A DNA stretch of 64,000 nt from Pectobacterium sp. PL152 (lineage in GTDB: Bacteria; Pseudomonadota; Gammaproteobacteria; Enterobacterales; Enterobacteriaceae). Position 1 is the first letter of the stretch; each line of letters opens with the position of its first letter. The DNA is taken from positions 4,712,001 to 4,776,000 of the forward strand of contig CP091064.1 of NCBI GenBank assembly GCA_021907015.1. The letters run 5' to 3'. Made by a program: the position numbers and the translations under genes. The notes beneath the pieces were generated by a model. That model made no database searches. It was not told the DNA's origin and was given only the letters and a program-made list of their open reading frames with translations. Below are positions 9,135 through 21,318 of this stretch, one piece after another.

Positions 9135-10099
9135 ATGAAGCCTCAGATTACGTCTGCGGAACGCGTCTCAGAGAGGAACATCGTTACCCAACGCCCTCGT
9201 ATCGGCGTTGTCGGGCTGGGTTCTATCGCGCAGAAAGCGTATTTGCCGATTCTTAGTCAGGCCGAGCGCTGGGAACTGGTCGGTGCCTTTTCTCCCGATC
9301 GGCAAAAGACGCAGCGGATTTGTCAGCACTATCGGATGACGAGTTTCTCCGCGCTGGACGAGTTGGCAGCACAATGCGATGCCGTCTTCGTGCACAGCAG
9401 CACCGCCAGCCATTTTTCTGTTGTGAGCCAACTGCTGAAGGCTGGCGTCGATGTTTATGTGGATAAACCGCTGGCAGAGACGCTGGAACAAGCGGAAGCG
9501 CTGGTCGCGTTGGCGGAACAACGACAAAAATTCTGATGGTCGGTTTTAATCGTCGTTTCGCGCCGTGCTATCAGCAGTTAAAACAGCGGCTGGCTCAGCC
9601 TGCATCCCTGCGCATGGATAAACACCGGATTAATGGCGTTGGGCCACAGGATGTGCGTTTTACTCTGCTGGATGACTATCTGCACGTGGTGGACACGGCG
9701 CTCTGGCTGGCGGGCGGCGAGGCCCAACTGATTGATGGCGTCTTGCATGCGAATGCGGACGGCCAACTGCTGTATGCCGAGCACCATTTCCAGAGCGGTC
9801 GCTGTCAGGTGACGACCAGCATGCATCGTCAGGCTGGAAGCCAGCGGGAATGGGTGCAGGCCGTGACCCACGGCGGGCTCTACCAGGTGGATGAGATGCG
9901 TGAATGGCGTGAAGACCGCGAGGGGATGACGCTCCGCCCGGCAGTACCCTCCTGGCAAACCACGCTGGAACAACGCGGATTTGTCGGTGCGGTGCAGCAT
10001 TTTATGGCGGCAATTGAACAACGGAAACCAGCGGAAACATCAGGTAACCAGGCGTTGCTGTCCCAACGCATGATTGAAAAATTGCTGGGAAAAAGCTGA
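9135..10099 (+). CDS. yceM: YceM (MviM), Gfo/Idh/MocA oxidoreductase, one frame break
   Basis: NAD(P)-dependent oxidoreductase family with an N-terminal Rossmann fold and C-terminal substrate domain; the substrate is unknown. The dinucleotide motif IGVVGLGSIAQKAYLP and the conserved VDVYVDKPLAE loop (the EKP-type motif, here DKP) are visible. A missing A near 9529 splits the gene; the restored text reads QRQKILMVGFNRRFAPCY. Start 9135 (RBS GGGAGAAAG) gives about 20 more N-terminal residues than in E. coli, but no later start looks better. Downstream is murJ, the E. coli mviM-mviN order. Confidence 0.92.
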
Positions 10100-10226
10100 A
10101 AAGTTCAGCGGTTATGACAATGTGCGGTAGCTATTACTCGCGCAATGCGTAGACTAGTCGCACCTCGCAATCAGGATGGCCTCAACGGGTTACTAATCGG
10201 TCCTGAACCGTTCAGAATATAATCGG

Positions 10227-11759
10227 ATGAATTTACTTAAATCACTGGCAGCCGTCAGTTCCATGACCATGCTATCGCGCATTTTAGGGTTCGTGCGCGA
10301 TGCGATCGTCGCCCGTATTTTTGGTGCAGGTATGGCGACGGATGCCTTCTTTGTGGCATTCAAACTGCCCAACCTGCTTCGCCGAATTTTTGCGGAGGGC
10401 GCATTCTCACAGGCTTTCGTACCCATTCTTGCCGAATATAAAAGCCAGCAGGGTGATGAGGCGACACGAACCTTTCTCGCTTATGTTTCCGGTATGCTAA
10501 CGCTGATTCTGGCGTTGGTCACCGTCGCGGGGATGGTTGCTGCGCCCTGGGTCATCATGGTGACCGCTCCCGGTTTTGCCGCGACGCCAGAGCGCTTTGA
10601 GCTGACCTCGGATCTGTTAAGAGTCACGTTTCCCTACATTCTGCTGATTTCGCTGACCTCTATGGTAGGGTCGGTGCTGAACACCTGGAACCGTTTCTCG
10701 GTGCCGGCGTTTGCCCCGACATTGCTTAACGTCAGCATGATTGGCTTCTCGCTGTTTGCCGCGCCGTATTTTAACCCACCGGTGATGGCGCTGGCCTGGG
10801 CGGTGTTGGTTGGTGGTTTACTGCAACTCGGCTACCAGCTACCGCATCTGAAAAGATTGGCATGCTGGTATTGCCACGTCTGAAATGGCGGGAACCGAGC
10901 GTCTGGCGAGTCATGAAGCTGATGGGGCCTGCGGTTCTGGGCGTCTCGGTGAGCCAGATTTCGCTCATCATCAACACCATTTTCGCGTCCTTCCTCAGTG
11001 AAGGTGCGGTGTCATGGATGTATTACGCCGATCGCTTGATGGAGTTCCCTTCCGGCGTTCTGGGTGTGGCGCTGGGAACGATCTTACTTCCGTCGCTGGC
11101 GAAGAGTTTTGCCAGTGGCAATCATGACGAATACTCCCGTCTGATGGATTGGGGCTCCGCCTGTGTTTCCTGCTGGCGCTGCCGAGTGCGGTGGCATTAG
11201 GTATTTTGGCTAAACCCTTAACGGTGTCGCTGTTCCAGTACGGTAAATTTAGCGCCTTTGATGCGCTCATGACTCAGCGGGCGCTGATTGCTTACTCGGT
11301 TGGGCTGATGGGATTGATTGTCGTCAAGGTGCTCGTGCCCGGTTTTTATTCCCGGCAGGATATTAAGACGCCAGTCAAAATAGCGATCGTCACGCTGATT
11401 CTGACGCAAGTTATGAACCTGATCTTCATCGGCCCACTGCAACATGCGGGTCTGGCCTTGTCCATCGGTCTGGCCTCCTGCCTGAATGCAGGGTTGCTGT
11501 ACTGGCAACTGCGTAAGCAGGATATTTTCCAGCCGCTGCCGGGCTGGCGGGGTTTCTGGTTCGCCTGTTGACGGCAGTTATTGTGATGTCGCTGGTTTTA
11601 CTGGGTATGCTGTGGTGGATGCCCGCGTGGGATGACGGCAATATGACGATGCGAATCCTGCGTTTGCTGCTGGTTGTGGTCGTGGGTGCGGGCTCTTATT
11701 TTGCTACGCTGGCGCTGTTGGGATTCCGCCCTCGGGATTTCGCCCGCCGTAGCGTGTAA
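10227..11759 (+). CDS. murJ: MurJ lipid II flippase, three frame breaks
   Basis: Essential inner-membrane MOP-superfamily flippase that moves lipid II to the periplasmic face for peptidoglycan synthesis. The restored protein is about 511 residues with some 14 membrane segments. It begins [20 protein letters not shown] and keeps the family segment [20 protein letters not shown] near residue 32. Three missing bases split it: an A near 10855, a G near 11153 and a G near 11548. The restored joins read [15 protein letters not shown] (AAG for AGA may also apply), [14 protein letters not shown] and [16 protein letters not shown]. Because the gene is essential, these are almost surely sequence errors. 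Confidence 0.94.
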
Positions 11760-11793
11760 CAACGTCATTGAATACCCTATCATTGAATACAAT

Positions 11794-11845
11794 GGTGATA
11801 ATGGGATAGGAAAGTAAAGCGTTTTACGGTCTATCCATTATCACC
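11794..11845. repeat. Large hairpin downstream of murJ
   Basis: GGTGATAATGG and CCATTATCACC are perfect inverted arms, with further pairing GATAG / CTAT(C) inside, around a 20-base loop rich in TAAAG/TTTTA. There is no T tract. It is followed 27 bp later by a canonical terminator. It could be a small RNA element or mRNA-stabilising structure. Confidence 0.6.
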
Positions 11846-11871
11846 GTGCGGCTGTCTTTGCCTGCAACGTA

Positions 11872-11906
11872 AAACGCCATTGGTGGCAGCACCAATGGCG
11901 TTTTTT
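11872..11906 (+). terminator. Rho-independent terminator of murJ
   Basis: AACGCCATTGGTG / CACCAATGGCGTT stem followed by a six-T tract on the plus strand. It lies just before the end of convergent argS and may serve both. Confidence 0.85.
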
Positions 11907-11922
11907 GTCACTTGATGAAGAA

Positions 11923-13651
11923 TTACATCTTCTCGACGGTTTCGATGCCCAGGGTATCCAGACCTTGCTTCAGCGTCTTCGCCGTCAACAGAGCCAGTCT
12001 CAGACGGCTTTGGCGCACGTCGTCACTTTCGGCATTGAGGATCGGGCAGTGCTCGTAGAAACCGGAGAACAGACCCGCCAGATCGTACAGGTAGCCACAC
12101 ATCACATGCGGCGTGCCTTCACGGGCGACGGTGGTGATGGTTTCTTCAAATTGCAGCAGGCGCGTGGCAAGGGCAAATTCGCGCTCATCGCTCAGCGTAA
12201 TCGGCTGCGTTAAGCTGTCTTCCTGTATGCCCGCACGCTTGAAAATAGACGCGACGCGGGTGTAGGCGTATTGCATGTAAGGTGCCGTGTTGCCTTCAAA
12301 TGCCAGCATGTTGTCCCAATCGAAGACATAGTCTGTGGTACGGCTTTTCGACAGGTCGGCATATTTGATCGCACCGATAGAAACTACTTTCGCCAGCGCG
12401 GTTAACTCATCGCTTTCCATCTGTGGGTTTTTCTCTGCGATGAGCTTCAGTGCGCGATCGTAGGCTTCATCTAGCAGCTCGGACAGTTTAATCGTCCCGC
12501 CGGCACGCGTTTTGAATGGTTTACCGTCTTTGCCCAGCATCATGCCGAACATATGGTGTTCCAGACTGACAGAATCAGGGACATAGCCAGCTTTACGCAC
12601 GATAGTCCAGGCTTGCATCAGGTGCTGATGCTGGCGGGAGTCGATGTAGTAAAGCACGCGATCGGCGTTCAGGGTTTCATAACGGTATTTGGCGCAAGCG
12701 ATATCCGTTGTGGTGTAGAGGTAGCCGCCATCCTTTTTCTGGATGATGACGCCCATCGGTTCGCCTTCCTTGTTCTTATATTCGTCAAGGAAAACCACCG
12801 TAGCGCCTTCACTTTCTACCGCCAGACCTTTTGCCTTCAGATCGGCAACGATACCCGGCAGCATGCTGTTATACAGGCTTTCCCCCATCACATCCTGCTT
12901 GGTCAGCGTGACGTTGAGGCGTTCATAGTTAATCTGATTCTGTGTCATGGTGATATCGACAAGCTTGCGCCACATCTGACGGCAGTATTCATCACCGCCT
13001 TGCAACTTCACCACGTAGCCGCGTGCGCGTTCGGCGAAATCGGCATCGTCGTCGTAGTGTTTCTTCGCTTCACGATAGAACGCTTCAAGATCGGACAGAT
13101 CCATCTCGCTGGCGTTTTCGTTTTGCATTTTTTCAAGGTAGGCAATCAGCATGCCGAACTGCGTACCCCAGTCACCGACGTGGTTGGCGCGAATGACATT
13201 GTGGCCCAAAAGCTCCAGCGTACGGGCTGATGCGTCACCAATAATGGTTGAACGCAGGTGGCCGACGTGCATTTCTTTCGCGACGTTAGGGGCAGAGTAG
13301 TCAATCACGATCGTTTGAGGCTCAACGGGAGTTAAACCCAGTTTTGGTGCATTCAGGGCGTTCTCAACCTGGCTCGCAACCCACTGCTTATCGAGAAAAA
13401 TATTAATAAATCCCGGGCCTGCGATTTCTGTTTTTCCGCAATGCCCTCCAGCGCCAAAAAGTTGGACGACTTTTTCGGCCAATTGTCGCGGCGGCATGCC
13501 CAGTTTTTGCCACGGCCATAACGCCATTGGCCTGATAATCACCAAACTGTGCTTTTGCCGACTGACGAATCTGAGCTTCGCTGTCTGCTGGCGCGCCCGC
13601 GGCGGTTAACGCCTGGCTGACTTTTTCGGAGAGAAGAGCCTGAATATTCAC
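11923..13651 (-). CDS. argS: Arginyl-tRNA synthetase, three frame breaks
   Basis: Essential class I aminoacyl-tRNA synthetase charging tRNA-Arg. It starts with GTG at 13651 ([19 protein letters not shown]) after RBS AAGG, and ends ETVEKM at 11923. The HIGH-type motif appears as [12 protein letters not shown], and the [12 protein letters not shown] segment follows. Within about 75 bp, a missing A near 13508, an extra T near 13460 and a missing A near 13436 scramble the frame; restoring them gives [33 protein letters not shown]. The two later errors compensate each other, so a translation looks continuous but is wrong for about 8 residues. The full length, about 576, equals the family's. Confidence 0.96.
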
Positions 13652-13867
13652 CGGTTTACCTTAAATAAAAAATTAAGCCTTGCTTATACCATATTTGCCT
13701 TTCTTCGTCAGCAGATGGGGAGGCTCAACGGGATGTTCAGGCGAAAAAACACCCGCCAGGCGGGATATGAAAAAGGAACGATGATAGGAGAAAAAGAGAT
13801 AAGGAGAACACGACAAAAAAAGAGAATGTGGTTTTAGATAGAATAAAAATAAATCAAAATTACAATC

Positions 13868-13987
13868 TTAACGTTTTCTTGAACGACCATTTACACCAAT
13901 TTTATGTGAGTCTCTGGTTTTAAAATGACGAAAAATAGCGTATATCGCAATAGCGATAAGCGCGATGGATATAATGAGTAAAACCAT
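13868..13987 (-). CDS. Small single-pass membrane protein, 39 aa
   Basis: Short ORF starting ATG at 13987 with RBS CAGAGA nine bases upstream and ending TAA at 13868-13870. It encodes a hydrophobic helix (MVLLIISIALIAIAIYAIF) followed by a basic, hydrophilic tail (RHFKTRDSHK ... RSRKR). The positive tail predicts an Nout-Cin topology. I do not recognise it as a named family. It lies alone in the argS-yecM gap, divergent from yecM. The composition and RBS make it a good small-protein candidate, but translation is unproven. Confidence 0.5.
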   Translation of the reverse strand: MVLLIISIALIAIAIYAIFRHFKTRDSHKIGVNGRSRKR

Positions 13988-14310
13988 GATGATATCTCTG
14001 TGTTATTATTTGTTTTCTTAATTTATACGTTTTCTTTTAGGCGTTCAATGGGGCGACTCTTATTTAAGATTCCTCCCAGAATAGGTTGCGAGACGTATCG
14101 CAGATTAACGCCGAGTAAAAAACATTTCCGTTTATTAATCAAACGACGTGGTTATCTTTTCTTTACATTTAATGCGTTTCACGTAACGGAGGTGTAAATA
14201 AATGTACAGGGAGAAAAGTAGAATTTAATTAGAATGTTTCACGGGTGTGATATTCTCACCGCGCAAATGGTTATTGATAATGTGAGATGCCGCGAGGAGT
14301 TTTACCCGAT

Positions 14311-14857
14311 ATGTTACCCAATGATTTGATAACGGATTTAGCGCGTTTTGAGCAGGCGTTACAGGAATTGGCCGATGTGTTACAGCTGGATTTAGGCGCA
14401 TTTCATGCTGACCATATTTCTCTGCGCTGTAACCAGAATACGACGGCTGAATCCTGGAAAGCGGCGCTGCTGAAGGCTGGCCGCTTACTGTCTGAAAACC
14501 CGATCAATGGTCGCCCAATCTGCTTGTTTATACTGGATAATGCTATCTCTGTCGGCCCCTGGAAAATGACGTGTATCGAGCTACCGTGGCCGGGGAAAAA
14601 CATTATCCGCATGAAGGGTGGGAGCATGTGGAGCTGGTGCTGCCAGGGAGGCAGAAACGCTGCATCAGCGTGCGCTGGCCTGCTTGTCTGATGAGGCACT
14701 GCGTACGCCAGGCATCAAGCTGAAATTCAGTTCTCCGCAAGGCGAAAAAGAACGAATACCTAATCCGACGCTCGCGGTAACCAACGGGAAAGTGACAATA
14801 AAATTCCATCCATTTGATATACGCGAGGTTGTCGCGAGCGAAATGTCGACGCTATAA
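14311..14857 (+). CDS. yecM: YecM, VOC-superfamily protein, two frame breaks
   Basis: Cytoplasmic protein of the glyoxalase/VOC fold, function unknown, with a structure known for the E. coli protein. Start 14311 is chosen because GAGGAG lies 11 bases upstream and the N-terminus then aligns with E. coli; an in-frame ATG at 14287 is less likely. Conserved metal-site-like text is HADHISLRCNQNTTAESW and SENPINGRPICLF. A missing G near 14594 and another near 14652 break the frame; restored text reads LPWPGEKHYPHEGWEHVEL and VLPGEAETLHQRAL, continuing to NPTLAVTNGKVTIKFHP. It is neighbour to argS and cutC as in E. coli. Confidence 0.92.
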
Positions 14858-14954
14858 CGATAGCGTATGGCTCGTACGTAGCGTAATCATAAAGATGACA
14901 TTGGCGGAAAGGTAAAATGGCATGTCACGTTATTCATGCCATTTTCTTCTACTT

Positions 14955-15174
14955 TATACCCTAAATAATTCGAGTTTCAGGACAAAACGAGTTCGTTTTG
15001 AATAACGCGGCAAGCGAGGGACAAATTCGTCGGGAACGAATTTGACCAGCCAACGGCTGGCCTTCGGTGAGAGACAGGACGTCTCTCATTTCATCCCGAT
15101 GAGCTTACTTAGGTAAGTGATTCGGGTGAGTGAACGTAGCCAACGCACCTGCAATTTGAAGTATGACGGGTATA
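14955..15174 (+). repeat. Mosaic palindromic intergenic repeat, copy 1 (220 bp)
   Basis: Begins TATACCCTAAATAATTCGAG and ends TTGAAGTATGACGGGTATA. Inside are hairpin modules, including ACAAAACGAGTTCGTTTTG and ACAAATTCGTCGGGAACGAATTTG (split here by the text limit only in description), an AGAGAC/GTCTCT stem and a GATGAGCTTACTTAGGTAAGTG segment. A related element in the opposite direction is at 38491-38665, and its last 14 bases recur near 24971. It contains no ORF and looks like an enterobacterial intergenic repeat or MITE-like family. Confidence 0.8.
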
Positions 15175-15355
15175 GAACAGATTAATAAAATTGTGGTTTA
15201 TGTCATGTTTATTTCGGCAATGTATCACGTTCATTGTGACCCCTGTCTCCTCACGATATGAATGTGAATGCCATAGTTATTACTTTAATCGGCCTGATGA
15301 TTCGCCGATTTTTCGCTAAAGAAAATAGTCTGGGTGTTTACATGGAGGAGCAGCG

Positions 15356-16114
15356 ATGACGAAACTGGAAGTATGCTGTTATAGCCTTGATTGTGCCATA
15401 ACAGCAGCACAGTCTGGGGCTGACAGGATTGAACTCTGTGCAGGACAGCGGGAAGGCGGATTAACACCATCCTATGGTGCGCTGCGTGGTGCTCGTGAAA
15501 AAGTTGCGATTCCTGTTCACCTGATTGTGCGCCCGAGAGGCGGCGATTTTTGCTACAGCGCGACGGAACTGGCTGTCATCAAATACGACATTGAGCAGAT
15601 TCGCGAGATGGGGTTTCCCGGCGTCGTTGTCGGCGTGTTGAATGAGGAAGGGCACATTGATTTGCCCAAAATGCGCGAAATCATGGCGGTGGCGCAGGGA
15701 ATGGCGGTCACTTTTCATCGCGCGTTCGATATGTGCCTGAACCCTTATATTGCGCTGGAACAGCTCACCGAGCTTGGCGTATCGCGCATATTGACCTCTG
15801 GGCAGCAGCAGACGGCGGAGAATGGGCTGCGGTTATTGCGTGAACTAACACAGGCCAGTCGTGGTCCAATTATTATGGCGGGTTCCGGCGTGCGGTTAAC
15901 TAACCTGCACAAATTCCAGCAGGCCGGTATTCAGGAACTGCACAGTTCTGCCGGTCAGTGGACACCATCGCCTATGCGCTACCGAAAAATCGGCGTGTCG
16001 ATGTGTTCTGATACGGAATTAGACGAATTTAGCCAGTATTGCGTGGATGGCGATGTGGTAGCAGCAATGAAACGAGCGGTCAGCCCGGATCGTGAAATAC
16101 AGTACGTATCATAA
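15356..16114 (+). CDS. cutC: CutC, copper homeostasis protein family
   Basis: TIM-barrel protein historically linked to copper tolerance; its true activity is not settled. The 252-residue protein is intact (E. coli 248). It opens [20 protein letters not shown] and keeps [19 protein letters not shown] near residue 20, [10 protein letters not shown] near 120 and IMAGSGVRL near 185. RBS GGAGGAG lies six bases before the ATG. It is transcribed away from the repeat element and ends just before a strong terminator. It is next to yecM and cmoB, as in E. coli. Confidence 0.96.
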   Translation: MTKLEVCCYSLDCAITAAQSGADRIELCAGQREGGLTPSYGALRGAREKVAIPVHLIVRPRGGDFCYSATELAVIKYDIEQIREMGFPGVVVGVLNEEGHIDLPKMREIMAVAQGMAVTFHRAFDMCLNPYIALEQLTELGVSRILTSGQQQTAENGLRLLRELTQASRGPIIMAGSGVRLTNLHKFQQAGIQELHSSAGQWTPSPMRYRKIGVSMCSDTELDEFSQYCVDGDVVAAMKRAVSPDREIQYVS

Positions 16115-16238
16115 CGTAAGGAATTTCACGGTGTAGTGATATAGTGACTGATATTAAACAGTATTGCCATCAACACGACATCGTCATTCTTCAATTTTGC
16201 CGCGCAGCATACCCTTCGGTTTGCATGGCAAGTACCAG

Positions 16239-16266
16239 GCCCCAGCGTGTTGCTGGGGCTTTTTTT
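16239..16266 (+). terminator. Rho-independent terminator of cutC
   Basis: GCCCCAGC / GCTGGGGC stem with a 5-base loop and a seven-T tract on the plus strand, 125 bp after the cutC stop and 16 bp before the end of convergent cmoB. Confidence 0.88.
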
Positions 16267-16281
16267 GTCGAGCGCAGTAAT

Positions 16282-18053
<1,772 letters not shown>

Positions 18054-18180
18054 CTAGCAGAATACACCGCGGCCTTCACCTTTCACATTGTGTAGACGCA
18101 TGGTGTGGACGCGGTTTTGATTCCCGGACACATACTGTCTGTGCGACCGGGAGAGGCAGCTGTCGTTCTTGTTTACGCTA

Positions 18181-18576
18181 TCAATACAGCGTGAAAACCA
18201 GATCCCAAGGGAGGTAATAGAGGTTTGCTGCAATCATCAGGATGAGCGAGGCATAGGTTGCCGCCATACCTGAGCGCCGCCAGCGAAATTCACGGTGCCG
18301 CAGGCCGTAGTAGTGAACTAAACGTCCGGTAATCAATAAAATACCGCAAAAATGGATCATGATGATAAGGGCGCCGTTCATTTCCATCAGCACCAGCAAA
18401 ATCGCCGCAATCGGGATGTATTCCACCGCATTGCCATGCACCCGGATTGCCGTTTGCAATTCATAAAATCCGCCGTCGCCGTACGCAACGCGATACTGCA
18501 TTCTGAGTTTCACAACATCAATCGACAGCTTTATCAACAAGATTGCGCCAAGCACGATATAAAGCGCACTTACCAT
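18181..18576 (-). CDS. yecN: YecN, MAPEG-family inner-membrane protein
   Basis: Four-helix membrane protein of the MAPEG superfamily (membrane-associated eicosanoid and glutathione metabolism); its bacterial substrate is unknown. The protein has 131 residues, the E. coli length, and is intact. It carries the MAPEG signature-like segment IRVHGNAVEYIPIAAILLVL near residue 45 and GRLVHYYGLRHREFRWRRSG near 85. RBS GGAGTAAAAC precedes the ATG. In E. coli yecN neighbours yecE, as here, on the same strand. Confidence 0.95.
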   Translation of the reverse strand: MVSALYIVLGAILLIKLSIDVVKLRMQYRVAYGDGGFYELQTAIRVHGNAVEYIPIAAILLVLMEMNGALIIMIHFCGILLITGRLVHYYGLRHREFRWRRSGMAATYASLILMIAANLYYLPWDLVFTLY

Positions 18577-18724
18577 GTTTTACTCCGTAACCTAACCGAA
18601 AACGGCTTGCAGAATAATAGCTTTACCTAACGCAACTGTCGCCTGTAAAGGTCGATTTTTAGCGGAAATACGTTGCGTTGCCAAATGGTTTATAACCAAA
18701 CGGGCTAACCCGCCAGGCTGGTGA

Positions 18725-19539
18725 TCAAAATAGTGTCGCCTGCTGTGGCCAATCCGGCTGGGGCGGTAAAGTCGGGTCGATCTCGGCAAGTAGCGGCCAA
18801 AGCTGCTGCGCCAGCGGCGGGGCATCACCAATATCCGGCGTGTGAATAAAGAAGAAGGGATTGGCCTCGCGCCACTGCGGCAGCTTGTTACGCCATGATT
18901 CGAACCAGCGAAGATTTTCTTCCTGCGTTTCACTACCGATAAAGCGGATCAGCGGCTGTGTGGCGGTGAGCACGGCGTGTACCGGCACGCGAGGTTTCTT
19001 ACGCTGGGCTTCACGCATCGCGGCACTGTCTGGCGCGGCGTGATGAACCGGTCGACTGTCGAGGATTACACGGTTAATGCCGCGCTGCTGTAGCCCCTGA
19101 TTCAGTGCACGCTCTTCATCGCCTTTGGCAAAAAACAGCGGGTGGCGCACTTCCACCCCGTAGCCAAAACCCCTGTGGTAAGGCATCAAGAAAACGCCAC
19201 AGAACAGGTAGCTGCGCGGGGCCGAAGGCGGCAGAGAGCTGTAGCCAGAGCTGCCCGATACGGTGTTCAATCGGTTCAAGACATTGATAAAAAGGCCGAC
19301 GTCACTGTCACAGCTCTGCAAGGCGGCTTTATGGCTGATCGTTGAAGGAAATTTGAAGCAAAAGCGGAAATCGTCATGCGTCATATCACGCCAGCGCTCG
19401 ACGACTTCGCGTGAAGGCAGTGCATAAAGGTTGTATTACCTTCAACGCAGGTAAAGTAGCGGCTGTAGTCGGCAAGATCGTTTAACCCCAGCCGACTCCA
19501 GGCGGGGTGTTGCCATTGCGGTAATCCGATGTACATCAT
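18725..19539 (-). CDS. yecE: YecE, DUF72 protein, three frame breaks
   Basis: DUF72 family, TIM-barrel-like, function unknown. The N-terminus MMYIGLPQWQHPAWSRLG starts at 19539. A missing T near 19427 breaks the frame soon after VEGNTTFYALPSRE, which joins the long frame beginning DDFRFCFKFPSTISH. A missing G near 19268 and an extra T near 19167 shift and then restore the frame, replacing the true text RIGQLWLQLSAAFGPAQLP. The C-terminal half (GYGVEVRHPLFFAKGDEERA to PQQATLF) is clean. The assignment by similarity to E. coli YecE is firm. Confidence 0.9.
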
Positions 19540-19627
19540 CGCACCATCATGTCATTGAATCTCAAGCAGGATGGCGGTGATTATCGCGCAATTGTCAGCG
19601 CCGTGCGAGTGAACCGGCAGACATCGT

Positions 19628-20846
19628 TTATAAAATCTCATCTGCCCACTGCGTGGCCTCCCTTATCATGGTAAAGAAGTCTTCTTCATTGAGACCTAAT
19701 TGCGTTAAAAGTGGTTCAAGCTCTCCCCATTCTTGCTGTTCATATTTAGAAATTAGCGTCAGATAAGGTGCGAGCTCGCCAGTATGATCCAATAAACTCT
19801 GGTTAATTTTTTCGGATAGCGCGATTTGTGAGAGCAGCAGGGGCATCGGCGAGTCTAATACGGCATCAAGCAGCGACAATAACCCGCACAAAAATGCCTC
19901 GGTGGTATCCTCCTTTACATTAAAAGAGGCATACAATAATTCAAAGAATCTGGCGCGAATTAAACTGGTGCGATAAAGCTCGCTGGGCTTATTTTCATTA
20001 CTGCTGGTTATGCTGATTAACGAGACAAAACGTTTGAGCTCCCGTTGCCCAAGCAGCATGGCCATAGAGCGGAACGACATTGAGGTTGCGGTGATGCCAA
20101 AACGGGTGTTGTATTTGATATTGGTGATGTGGCGCATCAATTTATAATAAAGCGACAGATCGGCGCACACTAATTCCTCGATCGTGGCATAGTTGATTTC
20201 GGGCTTATTGACTTCTCTCAGTAATCTGATGGTATTAGTGGAGTTATTGACCAGCTTCTTCGATTTAATCATTTCAGGACGGCTGAAAAATACCCCTGAA
20301 AAAGTGAGATCCCCAGCTTTTTGCTTCGCAGGTATTGCTCATGTGTTTCTACTTTTTCGGCCAGATAAGTTAATTTGCGTTGTGAGGTTCTGTTGATGAA
20401 GTTTTCAATATCATCAAACGTCGACAGGGTTAAATCGAACTTGATGATATCAATGTAAGGTAAAAAACGATCCCACTCTGAATCCATCGAGAAATCATCC
20501 AGTGCAATCCTGAAGCCTTTCCTTTTTAGCTTTTTTACGGCGGCTAAGAGATCGTTGTTGGGGGCGAATTTTCAAGAATCTCGATAACAACTTTTTCTTG
20601 TGGCAAGACCTCGGCCTGACCACTGATTAGCAACTGATGGGGGAAGTTAATGTAGTAAGGTTGTTCTTCAACCACGGATTTTGTTAACGGGTTGGTTAAG
20701 AACTGATCGGAAATAAGCTGTGCGGTCGCAAATTCAGGGCTGACATCAGGAAATTTATTGGTGATGTCCATGCGAAAAAGGAGCTCGTAGGCAACCGTTT
20801 GAAGATGGTTATTTAAAATGGGTTGACGGGCAACAAATGAATACAT
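19628..20846 (-). CDS. EAL/HDOD-domain signalling protein, two frame breaks
   Basis: YuxH-type protein with an N-terminal EAL-like domain and a C-terminal HDOD domain. It starts MYSFVARQPILNNHLQ at 20846 after RBS GGAGAACAG. The EAL signature is degenerate (YELLFR in place of EALLR), while IALDDF remains, and the loop after DDF lacks the usual GTG. It may therefore bind rather than hydrolyse cyclic-di-GMP, or have lost it. The HDOD part starts near MIKSKKLVNNSTNTIRLLRE and includes LLGQRELKRFVSLISI. A missing C near 20563 and a missing T near 20290 break the frame (restored ENSPPNNDLLAAVKK and FQGYFFSRPEMIKSKKL). It is not part of the E. coli order here. Confidence 0.85.
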
Positions 20847-21318
20847 AGCTGTTCTCCATGTAAATCATACGCATTTGCCAGTAGTGGAAAGCGCTTTTTA
20901 TTAAAATTTTTATAAAAATCAGCAAGTACTTGGTAATTTTAGCAGGTTTTATTAAAAGGAAGGTCGGTTTCCCTAAATCCTCACGCGAGACGTATTGATG
21001 AGTTCTGCGTCTTTGGGCTGATGATTTAGGCTTCCTCTGGCGTTCAGTTTTGCAACAACTCTATGCCGATTAGTGAACATTCCGTTAACCGGAAAGGAAA
21101 TTTCGTAAAAAGAGTAGGCGGCAGCGTCGCAGAGCGTTACCTTCATGCTTATCGTTCGGGCGAATATCCTTTATAATAGTCGCCTTTTTCACCGGACAGT
21201 AATCCAGAAAAACCATGCCGTGCAGCGAAAATGCCACTGTTTTTGCGCTGTGATCTACCGTGAAAAGTAGTCCATCGTGAAAACGTGTGAGCTGGCGGAT
21301 GAGTAAAAGGACATCGTG
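20847..21318. promoter_or_regulatory. Intergenic region between the EAL/HDOD gene and aspS
   Basis: About 470 bp between divergent genes, AT-rich on the EAL side. A 90-codon frame on the minus strand covers the aspS leader, but it has no family resemblance. I see no clear regulatory box. It must contain both promoters. Confidence 0.5.

Noticed and set aside
10227..11759. murJ as four separate pseudogene pieces
   Set aside because: The gene is essential and single added bases restore it, so sequence error is far more likely.
12553..13230. 225-codon open frame antisense to argS
   Set aside because: It is a mirror of a conserved gene with no RBS or recognised domain.
14000..14197. 65-codon open frame upstream of yecM
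   Set aside because: There is no good RBS and the composition is unlike coding DNA; the minus-strand 39-aa ORF beside it is the better candidate.
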